From Amycolatopsis coloradensis (lineage in GTDB: Bacteria > Actinomycetota > Actinomycetes > Mycobacteriales > Pseudonocardiaceae), in contig NZ_MQUQ01000028.1 in assembly GCF_001953865.1 (NCBI RefSeq), positions 62,001 to 126,000 on the forward strand: DNA of 64,000 nucleotides, given 5' to 3'. Positions within the stretch are counted from its first letter, which is position 1; each line of letters begins with the position of its first letter. The position numbers were made by a program, and so were the translations under genes. Of this stretch, positions 25,909 to 33,577 are shown piece by piece. The notes under the pieces are model-generated. The model did not search any database, was not told the DNA's origin, and saw only the letters and a program-made list of their open reading frames with translations.

Positions 25909-28025
25909 CCGCGCGGAGCGGCGACGTCGCCGTGTTCACCGCGGCGTCGCTCGGCGGACTGCTGTTCGCGCCGGTCTTCGGTCTCCTGCCGTTGCTGGTG
26001 CCGATCGGGGCCATGGTCCTGGTGACCTATGGGGTCACCGAGCTCGGCAGGCGGATACCACGGCTGATCCCGTGGCGGCCGGTGATCGCCGTGGTGGCGG
26101 GTCTGCTCGCGGTCGTCGAGACGGCGCTGCCCGGGACCACGGTCGCCGGGATCCCGACGGGGGAGTCGGTGGCGGTGCTCGCCGAAGGGGCGGTCCACGG
26201 CTGGCAGCTGACCCTCCAGTCGACTTGGCCTGCCCGGCCGGAACCGCGGCTGCTCGCGTTCGTGCCGCTGGCCGTCCTGGTCGCCGCCGTGCTCGGGATC
26301 GAGATACTGCACCGGCTCCGGCGTCCACTGCTCGCGCTCGTGCCGGGACTGCTCGTTCTGGTACTGAGCCAGGCCTATGTCGCGGTGACCGGTGTCGCCG
26401 CGGTCGCGACCGGTCTCGGATACGCGGCGATCGCCGGTCTGGCGCTGGCAGGCGGCGGAAGCATCGCGTGGCCGCGCCTGCTCAAACTGATCATGCCCGC
26501 CGTCGTGCTGGGCACCGTCGGCGCGCTCGCGCTCACCGTCACCGATCCACTGGCGAACCCGGCGTACTCGTTGAAGGACGACCAACCCGTGCCGCTGACG
26601 GAGGATTCGGTCGTCAGCCCGCTCTCCGAAGTCGCGTATCGGAGCAAGAACCCGGCGCCGCAGGTCTTCCGCTACACCGGGGACACCCCGGCGGCACGCC
26701 GCTGGCCGCTGGCCGTGCTGGACGGTTTCGACGGCTCGAACTGGTTCCCCGGCGGCGGTTTCCGGCGCATGGGGGCGGAGATCACGCCGGGCCCGGGCAT
26801 CGAAGTCCCGGTGACCCGGCGGCAGGCGGCCATCGAGCTGACCGGTACGTCCGGGCCCTGGCTTCCCGGCCAGCCGTCACCCGCCTCCGTCACCGGGATC
26901 GACGCGCTCGTGGACGAGGCACGAGGGACCCTGGTCGCCGGTCGGCCCATGCCGTCGATCCACTACACCCTGGCCTGGTGGGAGCCCGAAGTCGGTGCGG
27001 ATGTGCTGAGGGGCGCGGGAATGGCTGCCGGGCTCCAGGGTGGGCTGGGCGGCCTCGCGACCGTCCCCCCGGCGATCGACGAACTCGCCGACCGGGTGCT
27101 GCCGGAGCTGCGGCCGTCGTTCCAGACCGCCGTCGCGCTCGAACGCCACCTCGCCGAGAATTACCGGCAGGCCACCGGCGACGACCTGCCGACCGGGCAC
27201 GGCTGGCCGCAACTGAGCCGTTTCCTGCTCGCCGACAAACGAGGCACGAGCGAGCAGTTCGCCGCCGCGTATGTGGTTCTGGCGCGGCTCAAGGGAATCC
27301 CTGCCCGGCTCGTCGTCGGCTACCGCGCGCCGGAACGCGCCGAGGCGGAGGGTGCGCGGGTGGTCCGCAACGCCGACATCCTCGCGTGGCCGGAGGTCGC
27401 GGTGGACAAGGTCGGCTGGGTGCCGCTGGATCCGGCCGGTGCCGCGAAGCAGAGTGGATCCGGCTCCGCGAGCGGGATCACCGCCGCCGTGGCGGAGGTA
27501 CGAACGCAGCTTCCACCAGAGCGGAACCTGCGGAATCCAGAACTTCCTCCGGGTGAGTCCGAGGAGGACGAACCGGTGGACGGCACCGATTGGGCGGCGA
27601 TCGCCATCGTGACCGGGATCGGGCTCGGCGGCTTCCTGGTGCTCTGGGGCGCGGGTGTGCCCGCCGTGACCGGTTTCCGCGCTTGGCGACGGCGGCGCCG
27701 GAACGGCAAGGCCGGGGTGATCGCCGCCTGGGCGGAAGCGAGGGACCGCTTGCGGGCACACGGTGTCCCGGTGACCGCCGGCATGACCGTGCGCGATCTG
27801 GCCGCGTCCGCCGCCGCCTTCGGGCAGAAGTCCATAGTGGACGGTTTGGACGCGTTGGCGCGATCGGTGGACGCCGCACTGTGGTCCGGGGCCGCGCCGG
27901 ACGTCGCCGATGAGGCGTGGGCCTCGGTCTCGACCGTCCGAAAAGGACTCGGGAGGCGGCCGTGGCGCGCGCGGCTGCGTGCCGCGGTGCACGCCGGAAT
28001 CCTGTTCCCGCCGCGCGGCGACTGA
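25887..28025 (+). CDS. TgpA/DUF3488-type transglutaminase-like membrane protein, catalytic residues lost
   Basis: A 712-residue membrane protein with about seven N-terminal helices, a periplasmic-type transglutaminase core, one further helix (IAIVTGIGLGGFLVLWGAGV) and a cytoplasmic tail. The fold is clear (EQFAAAYVVLARLKGIPARL, then VVGY and GWVPLDP). The catalytic cysteine of the GxCExFA motif is Ser455 (RGTSEQF), and the catalytic histidine of DxHAWPEV is Leu499 (DILAWPEV); only the aspartate of VPLDP remains. It is probably not an active transglutaminase or protease. It may bind peptide or wall material. The GTG at 25887 is inside the DUF58 gene; no later start fits the first helix. Confidence 0.88.
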   Translation: MERPGDLTARSGDVAVFTAASLGGLLFAPVFGLLPLLVPIGAMVLVTYGVTELGRRIPRLIPWRPVIAVVAGLLAVVETALPGTTVAGIPTGESVAVLAEGAVHGWQLTLQSTWPARPEPRLLAFVPLAVLVAAVLGIEILHRLRRPLLALVPGLLVLVLSQAYVAVTGVAAVATGLGYAAIAGLALAGGGSIAWPRLLKLIMPAVVLGTVGALALTVTDPLANPAYSLKDDQPVPLTEDSVVSPLSEVAYRSKNPAPQVFRYTGDTPAARRWPLAVLDGFDGSNWFPGGGFRRMGAEITPGPGIEVPVTRRQAAIELTGTSGPWLPGQPSPASVTGIDALVDEARGTLVAGRPMPSIHYTLAWWEPEVGADVLRGAGMAAGLQGGLGGLATVPPAIDELADRVLPELRPSFQTAVALERHLAENYRQATGDDLPTGHGWPQLSRFLLADKRGTSEQFAAAYVVLARLKGIPARLVVGYRAPERAEAEGARVVRNADILAWPEVAVDKVGWVPLDPAGAAKQSGSGSASGITAAVAEVRTQLPPERNLRNPELPPGESEEDEPVDGTDWAAIAIVTGIGLGGFLVLWGAGVPAVTGFRAWRRRRRNGKAGVIAAWAEARDRLRAHGVPVTAGMTVRDLAASAAAFGQKSIVDGLDALARSVDAALWSGAAPDVADEAWASVSTVRKGLGRRPWRARLRAAVHAGILFPPRGD

Positions 28026-28026
28026 G

Positions 28027-29250
28027 TCACGGAGCGCAAACGGCACCGCGGATCGGCTGTGGCCTGCTTTCGTAGGTGCCTTGGGGATTCATGCCCTGGA
28101 CCAGGAAGCAGTACCGCAGGCCCGGCCGCACCTCGACCCGCCGCTGGTTGCTCCGTTGCACCATGATCACCTGCGGTTCCCGGCGACCTTCCTCGGCGAG
28201 CACGATCGCGTAGTCCAGCACGGCGTTGGACGTCCACGACAGCTCGACGTGGGTTTCGCGGTCGACGGGCGGGGAGAGGGTGATCGCGACCGGTGTCGCC
28301 GTCGGAACCTGGGGCCGCGGCGCCGCGTCGTCGTCGTTCGTGGTGGTGAGAAACCACAGCACGGCGACAGCCGCGCAGACCCCTGCGAGGACGACGGCCA
28401 CCACGCCGTACGTCCGTTTCCTGCTCGCCGTCTCCCGTGGCGGCGCCTCCGCCCGGGACGGCTCCAGCACGAGGATCGGTTCGGCGGGCAGGTCGAGCGG
28501 GATAGCGGGCGGAGCCGCGTCCAGCAGTCGGCCCAGCTTGACTTCGGCGTCAGCCGGGCGTTGTTCCGGGTCCTTGTTCAGCAGTTCGGCGACGAGCGCC
28601 GCGAGGTCGCCCGGGACGTCGGGCCGGGTGATCCGCGGGACCGGTTCGGTGAGCACCCGGTGCAGCCGCTCGGCGGGTTGTTCGCCGACGACCGCGCGGT
28701 GCGGAGACTCCCCGGTCAGGGCCAGGTGCAGGACGGCGCCGAGGCCGTAGCGGTCGGTGCGCTCGTCCATCGTCTGGTCACGCACGGTCTCCGGGGCGAC
28801 GAACTCCAGATCGTGGAGCGGGTCGCGGGGGAATCTTCTCCGTAGCGTCACCCCGAAGTCGGCTAAGACCGGTTCCCCCGTGTGCCGGAGCAGAACGTTC
28901 CCGGGAGTCACCGAGCCGTGCACGACGCCGGCCGCGTGCGCGGCGGCGAGGGCTCGTGCGACGGCTTCGCCGACGAGGAGCGCGTCACGGACGGGCAGGG
29001 GCTCGGTCAGTCCGGCGAGGGATCGTTCGCAGCGCGGCATCAGCAAGGTGGTCCGGCCGTCGGGGAGTGCGCCGACCTCCTCCACTCGCAGGATCGCCCG
29101 AACGTGGGCGGCGGCCGAGAGAGCGGCCTGCTCCCGGTCCACTGCCGCTCTGGTCCGGCGGTCCAGCGAACCCGGGTACACCTTGAGGACCGTGTCGTCG
29201 GGGCCCGCCACGATGATGGCGGCCGGGCCGTGGCAGGAGGCACTGCTCAT
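28027..29250 (-). CDS. Membrane kinase-like protein, predicted pseudokinase 1
   Basis: A 407-residue protein with a Ser/Thr-kinase fold (about 1-250), one membrane helix (VVAVVLAGVCAAVAVLWFL, about 280-300) and an FN3-like external domain with two cysteines, ending GAVCAP. K23 of VLKVYPG and D131-F-G are present, but the catalytic loop reads H111-G-S-V-T-P-G-N: the HRD aspartate is Ser113 and the loop lysine is Thr. No glycine-rich loop is visible either. Phosphotransfer is unlikely; it may signal by binding. It is convergent with and only 1 bp from the transglutaminase-like gene. The ATG at 29250 follows GGGGATGGGG. Confidence 0.85.
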   Translation of the reverse strand: MSSASCHGPAAIIVAGPDDTVLKVYPGSLDRRTRAAVDREQAALSAAAHVRAILRVEEVGALPDGRTTLLMPRCERSLAGLTEPLPVRDALLVGEAVARALAAAHAAGVVHGSVTPGNVLLRHTGEPVLADFGVTLRRRFPRDPLHDLEFVAPETVRDQTMDERTDRYGLGAVLHLALTGESPHRAVVGEQPAERLHRVLTEPVPRITRPDVPGDLAALVAELLNKDPEQRPADAEVKLGRLLDAAPPAIPLDLPAEPILVLEPSRAEAPPRETASRKRTYGVVAVVLAGVCAAVAVLWFLTTTNDDDAAPRPQVPTATPVAITLSPPVDRETHVELSWTSNAVLDYAIVLAEEGRREPQVIMVQRSNQRRVEVRPGLRYCFLVQGMNPQGTYESRPQPIRGAVCAP

Positions 29251-29316
29251 GGGTCGGCCCCATCCCCTCTTCACCGCGCGGCTGGAGACGGCGTTCACGC
29301 TACAACAGGCCGCGGG

Positions 29317-30513
29317 TCACTTCCGGCAGACAGCGCCCCGGATGGGGTACGCGGCGCTTTCCTCGATCCCGCGTGCGTCGGTCACCTGAATCCGAATGCA
29401 GTACTTCCGTCCCGGTTCGACGGGGACGGATACCGTCCGCAGTCGCCGGACGAGCGTGGTTCTCGCCTCACCGGTCTCGCTCGTGACGACCACGGCGGAG
29501 TCCATTCCTTGCGGCGCACGCCAGGACAGCTCCACGGCTGAGCCGCGATCGATCGGCGGGGCCTGCTCGATGCGCGGCGGGGATTCGCCGATCGGCTCCG
29601 GGAGCGCAGAAGTGGGCTGAGCGAGCGCCTGAGGCGCCTGGTCGGATGAACCCGGCAGGAGGATCCACGCGGCGGCGGCGAGCACGGACGCGGCGCCGGC
29701 GGCGAGCATCGGCCAGCCGGGCTTCCGTGACCGCGCGCTCCTTCGGACCGGGCCGGTCATGGCGAGCGGTGCACCCATCGGCGGGGGCGTGCCCCCGGTG
29801 GGCGGCTCCGGTGCGCTGTGTTCGTCCGCCAGCCCGGCCAGAACGTCCGCCACCACTGCCGCGCCGGGCGGACGCGACGCCGGACTGTCCGCGAGCAGGT
29901 TCTCGATGAGCGCGAGGAGGTCGATCGGCGCGTCCTCCCGGTGCAGCGGCGGCCGGTCCGGCCGCGGCAGCACCCCGGTCAACGCCAGGTACAGCACGAC
30001 ACCGAGCCCGTACAGATCCGCGCCTTCGCTCACCGCTCGTTCCGGTGCGAGCAGGTGGCTTCCGTGGTCCGGATCGCGGACGAAGACCAGCCGCGGGGTG
30101 TGTTCGAAGTCGTTGACCACGGGCTCACCCGACGCGCGGAACAGCACGTTGGCCGGGGTCAGCCTGCCGTGGACGACACCGGCCCCGTGCGCAGTGGCCA
30201 GTGTCGAAGCGAGCGCGGAACCGAGCACGAGGGTATCCGAAACCGGCAGGCGTCCGGCGGATCCCACGAGCTGCGGCAGTGACCCTGTGCAGAGTTCGCT
30301 CCGCAGTGCGCACCGGCCGTCGGGCAGCTCCTCGACGGCCTCCGGTACGAGAATTTGCCCGTCCAAGGACGAAAGCCGCTCGAGTTCCTGTTCGAGGAGC
30401 AGCCGGGTTCGTTCGTCCAGCCGGCCGGGGAACACTTTGCGGGCGGCGGTTTCGAACGCGAACACGTCACCGGTCGAACCCCCGCCGAGCGCTTCCCCGT
30501 TCTCCGGTCGCAT
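29317..30513 (-). CDS. Membrane kinase-like protein, predicted pseudokinase 2
   Basis: A 398-residue paralogue of the next gene: kinase-like domain (about 1-235), linker, membrane helix (MLAAGAASVLAAAAWILL) and an FN3-like external domain ending RGAVCRK with two cysteines. A glycine-rich loop (GGGSTGDVF) and K26 remain, but the catalytic loop is H115-G-R-L-T-P-A-N and the metal motif is D135-F-E instead of DFG. It lacks the catalytic aspartate and probably does not phosphorylate. An open frame extends to 30795, but the ATG at 30513 begins the fold and lies near CTGGGG. Its promoter region abuts the SARP-type repeats of the divergent gene. Confidence 0.85.
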   Translation of the reverse strand: MRPENGEALGGGSTGDVFAFETAARKVFPGRLDERTRLLLEQELERLSSLDGQILVPEAVEELPDGRCALRSELCTGSLPQLVGSAGRLPVSDTLVLGSALASTLATAHGAGVVHGRLTPANVLFRASGEPVVNDFEHTPRLVFVRDPDHGSHLLAPERAVSEGADLYGLGVVLYLALTGVLPRPDRPPLHREDAPIDLLALIENLLADSPASRPPGAAVVADVLAGLADEHSAPEPPTGGTPPPMGAPLAMTGPVRRSARSRKPGWPMLAAGAASVLAAAAWILLPGSSDQAPQALAQPTSALPEPIGESPPRIEQAPPIDRGSAVELSWRAPQGMDSAVVVTSETGEARTTLVRRLRTVSVPVEPGRKYCIRIQVTDARGIEESAAYPIRGAVCRK

Positions 30514-30571
30514 CGCCCCAGGGTATGCGCGGGAAACGCGAGGGCGAGGTGTTGACAGCTTCCTGCCACCG

Positions 30572-30611
30572 ATGAACCACCGATGAACCACCGATGTACC
30601 GCCGCTGAACC
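30572..30611 (+). promoter_or_regulatory. Four 11-bp-phased heptamer repeats, predicted SARP operator
   Basis: ATGAACC (30572-30578), ATGAACC (30583-30589), ATGTACC (30594-30600) and CTGAACC (30605-30611) lie exactly 11 bp apart, one helical turn, with 4-base spacers. SARP activators bind heptamer direct repeats of this spacing. The array lies 54 bp before the ATG at 30665. A SARP gene is encoded 2.8 kb away, and similar repeats precede 33578. TTGACA occurs at 30552 and 30632, but no matching -10 box was convincing. Confidence 0.8.
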
Positions 30612-30664
30612 GGCGCATCACACGCTGCACCTTGACAGCGCACCGGAGCAACGAGGTGGGACGG

Positions 30665-31399
30665 ATGAAACAGAGGAACAATCTCCGCCGGGCCGCCGTG
30701 TACGGCATCGCCGGACTCGCCACCGCGGCCATCGGCGCCTCCACCGCGAACGCGCTCGTGGACGACCGTTCCGAGGACAAGGCGGTGCAGGACACCGCTC
30801 AGGGCGCGAACCCGCAGGTCGCGCCGATACCGGAGAAAAGGGAAACGCCGGCGCCGCAAACCCGGTCGGCCACACCGTGGACGGCACCCGTCGCGCCGCA
30901 ACAGGTGACTCCGGCGCCGCTCGTGAAACCGGTGCTGCCGGTCCGGGCACCGGTCGCTTCCGTCGGCGAGCGGACGGCGCCGGTGCAGCGGCCGGTGAAA
31001 GCCGTTCCGGCGGTCAAGAAGCTTTCCACGTCGGTGCCGATGGTCAAGAAGGCAGCGACGGTCAAGCCGCGCTCGGTGAAGGCGGTCACGTCGGAAGCGC
31101 TCGCGCGCAGCCCGTTCCCGCGCACCGCCTTTGTCGTCCCGCCACCCGCGCCGGCGCCGAAACCGATCCAGCAGCGGGTGCGCGACGCGGCCAAGGCGGT
31201 CGATACCGCGGAGGAAGCGGTCGAGCGGGCGGCGAAGGCGCTGGAGAAGACCAAGGTCGACCTCAAGAAGGCCAAGGGAGAACTCGAGAAGCTGCGCAAG
31301 AGCGTCGAAAAGCGCAGAGACGGCGAGAAGCGAGACGACGACGGGAAGCGCGAGGACCGCGACAGGCCGGTCAAGATCATGCACGGTGATCGGGACTGA
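30665..31399 (+). CDS. Exported Pro/Lys-rich protein with C-terminal coiled coil
   Basis: A 244-residue protein with a signal peptide (residues 1-30, AAIGASTANA end). The middle (about 40-150) is rich in Pro, Val, Lys and Ala, likely disordered. The end (about 165-215) is a charged coiled coil (VERAAKALEKTKVDLKKAKG) and a Lys/Asp/Arg tail. The ATG at 30665 follows GAGGTGGGA. It has no known family, but it is paralogous in layout to the gene at 31842 (both have KKAKGE-type heptads). Four SARP-type repeats precede it. It probably sits at the cell surface; function unknown. Confidence 0.75.
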   Translation: MKQRNNLRRAAVYGIAGLATAAIGASTANALVDDRSEDKAVQDTAQGANPQVAPIPEKRETPAPQTRSATPWTAPVAPQQVTPAPLVKPVLPVRAPVASVGERTAPVQRPVKAVPAVKKLSTSVPMVKKAATVKPRSVKAVTSEALARSPFPRTAFVVPPPAPAPKPIQQRVRDAAKAVDTAEEAVERAAKALEKTKVDLKKAKGELEKLRKSVEKRRDGEKRDDDGKREDRDRPVKIMHGDRD

Positions 31400-31405
31400 G
31401 TGGCC

Positions 31406-31807
31406 ATGACCATCAGTCTCGCTGAACGCCCGAAACTGTCGGCCCGTACCGCCTTCCGCAAGTTCGCCACGCCGCGGCGGCCTGCCATCCCGCAGCCCCG
31501 GTATCTCGTCGTCCCGGAGACGGTGTGGCTCGGCCAGGCTCCGTCCTTTCCCGACAGCGGCCCCGTCGAGCGTGTCGAGTACGACTACTACTTGCGGCAC
31601 GAAGACAAACCGCTCGCGAGGAGCGCGGTCACCGGACTCGGCGGCGGAACCGCGTCGCTCGTCTTCGGGGTGACCACCGGCCTGGTGATCGCGAGCCCGC
31701 TCGGAATCGCCGTCGGCGTGGCCACGGGGATCTTGGGCGGACTGATGGGGCACTCACTGGCCGAAGAGTTCTACGAGCGCCGCCACGAGGACGAAACGCA
31801 GCCGTGA
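31406..31807 (+). CDS. Small glycine-zipper membrane protein
   Basis: A 133-residue protein with a basic proline-containing N-terminus and two hydrophobic glycine-zipper segments near the C-terminus (GLGGGTASLVFGVTTGLVIA and GIAVGVATGILGGLMGHSLA). Such segments can oligomerise in membranes. It begins 6 bp after the coiled-coil gene (a GTG at 31400 is possible) and is followed by a second coiled-coil gene, so all three likely form one SARP-controlled operon. Function unknown. Confidence 0.7.
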   Translation: MTISLAERPKLSARTAFRKFATPRRPAIPQPRYLVVPETVWLGQAPSFPDSGPVERVEYDYYLRHEDKPLARSAVTGLGGGTASLVFGVTTGLVIASPLGIAVGVATGILGGLMGHSLAEEFYERRHEDETQP

Positions 31808-31841
31808 CGGTCACGGCGCCAACACAAAACCGAGGAACTTC

Positions 31842-32594
31842 ATGAACATCAAGCGAGCAGGTGTGATCGGCGTGGCCGGTCTGACGACCGCGGCCGTCGG
31901 CGCGTGGACCTTCGGCGCCTTCGGGGGCGCCGACGAACCGGCCGTCGCCGCGCCCAGCGGGCAGGTCGCGGCCGCTGCGCAGAAACCCGCCGGGGCACCG
32001 AAATCGACGGTCGCGCCGGTCGTCCAGAACGTGGTGCCACCCGCCGTGGTTCCCGTCGTGCCCGCGGCGCAAGCGGCCCCTGTCAAGAAGGTCGCCAAAG
32101 TCGTTCCCGCCAGCACGCCGAAGAAGAAGGTGTCTCGCCCGGCGGCGCGGCCACTCGTGGTCAAGACCGCCGTCGCCAAACCGGCCACCACAACGGACAG
32201 CCGCGAACTCCGCATCCTCCGGCTCTCACCGCGCGTCAACGTCGTCTCCGGGCCTGCCGCGGCGGTACCGAAGAACCTCGAGAAGATCACCGAGTCCGTC
32301 GACAAGGCCACCGGCTCGCTCGACAAGGCGGAGAAACTGATCGATCAGGCGAACGCCGAGGTGAAGAAGGCCAAGGGAGAAGTCGGCAAGGCCAAGGGCG
32401 AGCTGAAGAAGCTCAAGTCCGGTAAGCACAGGCATCATCCGGAGAAGGCCGGGAAGAAGGACGACGGCAAGCGCCCCCATGTCGGCCACGTATCGGTGAG
32501 CAGCAAGGGGATGAAGCCAGGTCAGACCCGTACCGTCAGCACGTCGAGCCCGGACGGCTCGTCCTGGTCGAGTGCGACGGTCACGGTGAAATGA
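31842..32594 (+). CDS. Exported Pro/Ala/Lys-rich protein with coiled coil
   Basis: A 250-residue paralogue in layout of the 30665 gene. It has an N-terminal signal or anchor helix (GVIGVAGLTTAAVGAWTFGA), a Pro/Val/Ala/Lys linker, and a coiled coil at about 145-190 (TGSLDKAEKLIDQANAEVKK, then AKGEVGKAKGELKKLKSG). A short beta-like tail (VSVSSKGMKPGQTRTVSTSS) follows. It ends just before a strong terminator. No known domain. Confidence 0.72.
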   Translation: MNIKRAGVIGVAGLTTAAVGAWTFGAFGGADEPAVAAPSGQVAAAAQKPAGAPKSTVAPVVQNVVPPAVVPVVPAAQAAPVKKVAKVVPASTPKKKVSRPAARPLVVKTAVAKPATTTDSRELRILRLSPRVNVVSGPAAAVPKNLEKITESVDKATGSLDKAEKLIDQANAEVKKAKGEVGKAKGELKKLKSGKHRHHPEKAGKKDDGKRPHVGHVSVSSKGMKPGQTRTVSTSSPDGSSWSSATVTVK

Positions 32595-32599
32595 CAGAG

Positions 32600-32629
32600 T
32601 GGCCGCCCGGCGAGTACGCCGGGCGGCCA
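32600..32629. terminator. Bidirectional terminator
   Basis: A perfect 13-base stem (arms 32600-32612 and 32617-32629) with the 4-base loop AGTA lies between the convergent coiled-coil gene and SARP gene. Confidence 0.85.
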
Positions 32630-32649
32630 CCCGTTTCCGGATCCGATTT

Positions 32650-33423
32650 TCAGCAGAACTGCGGAACGCCGTCGAGCGTCGACTCACCCCGGAGAACAGC
32701 GCGGTGAGCGCCGGAAAGGACCGCGCCCGGTTCGACACCGAGTTCGCGGACGATGATTCCGCGCGCCCGGCGATAGGCGGCCAGCGCTTCGCCTCGCTGG
32801 CCGGTTTCGTTCAGTACCAGCAGCAAGCGAGCCCAGATGTGTTCGCGCAGGGGGTCTTCGTCGAGCAGGCCGTACAGCTGGGCCAGCGCGTCGAGGTGTC
32901 TGCCGAGCACGCGCCAGCTCTCGGCCAGGTCTTCCCGCATCCGCGTCCGGAGACGCTCCAAACGGGTGATCTCGGTGTGGGCAGCGGAGCTGCGCATGCC
33001 CTCGAAGGGGGTACCTCGCCACAGGTTCAGCCCGTGCGTCAGCAGCTCGGACGCCCGTTGCGGCGCACCGGAACGCAAGGCCGCGCGGGCCTGGGCGGAA
33101 TCTTGTTCCACCACGTCGACGTCTACCTCCCCTCGGTCGACGACGATCCGGTAGGCCCCTTGCCTGCTGGTGATCCGCACGCGGTTCTCCACGGGCGACA
33201 GGGCGGTACGCAAGCCGCAGATGTAGGACTTCAAGTTCCCCCAAGCCGACGCCGGCGGAGGCCCGCCGTCCCAGGTCACATCGATCAACTTGTCCACGCT
33301 GACCCACTTTCCGCGATCGAGCAGCAGCGCGGTCATCACGGTGGTCGGCTTGCCCGGCCTGATCGCGAGCTCCGAACCCGCCGGTGTCCTGGCTTCGAGC
33401 GGTCCGAGGACCTGGAACAACAT
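32650..33423 (-). CDS. Small SARP family transcriptional activator
   Basis: A 257-residue SARP made only of the two family domains. Residues 1-95 are the OmpR-like winged helix (LGPLEARTPAGSELAIRPGK, then WGNLKSYICGLRTAL). Residues about 95-245 are the bacterial transcriptional activation (BTAD) domain (VDVVEQDSAQARAALRSGAP, then ALAAYRRARGIIVRELGVEP). The ATG follows AGGGGG. SARPs activate pathway genes by binding heptamer direct repeats near -35. Such repeats lie before 30665 and before 33578, on both sides of this gene, so it is the likely regulator of both units. No antibiotic genes lie next to it, which is unusual for the family. Confidence 0.9.
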   Translation of the reverse strand: MLFQVLGPLEARTPAGSELAIRPGKPTTVMTALLLDRGKWVSVDKLIDVTWDGGPPPASAWGNLKSYICGLRTALSPVENRVRITSRQGAYRIVVDRGEVDVDVVEQDSAQARAALRSGAPQRASELLTHGLNLWRGTPFEGMRSSAAHTEITRLERLRTRMREDLAESWRVLGRHLDALAQLYGLLDEDPLREHIWARLLLVLNETGQRGEALAAYRRARGIIVRELGVEPGAVLSGAHRAVLRGESTLDGVPQFC

Positions 33424-33504
33424 CTGGTCGCCCCCTTCTGACTTCTTCGCGACGTTCGGACCAAGGATGCGAGGAGCGCTATGAGGATCCGATGACAGTC
33501 ACGG

Positions 33505-33533
33505 TTGTATCCGCGATGAACCGCGGCTGAACC
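33505..33533 (+). promoter_or_regulatory. Predicted SARP operator before the exported nuclease-like gene
   Basis: ATGAACC (33516-33522) and CTGAACC (33527-33533) are 11 bp apart and identical to heptamers of the 30572-30611 array. A weaker TTGTATC (33505-33511) keeps the 11-bp phase. They lie 44 bp before the ATG at 33578 and in the divergent gap shared with the SARP gene, so autoregulation is also possible. Confidence 0.72.
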
Positions 33534-33577
33534 GGTCGGGCGCACCGTCGTCCATACCCGAGACAAGGGAGAGCAGC

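Noticed and set aside
30552..30637. TTGACA boxes as sigma-70 -35 elements
   Set aside because: Neither copy has a convincing -10 at 16-18 bp. SARP-dependent promoters often lack a good -35, so I did not call a promoter.
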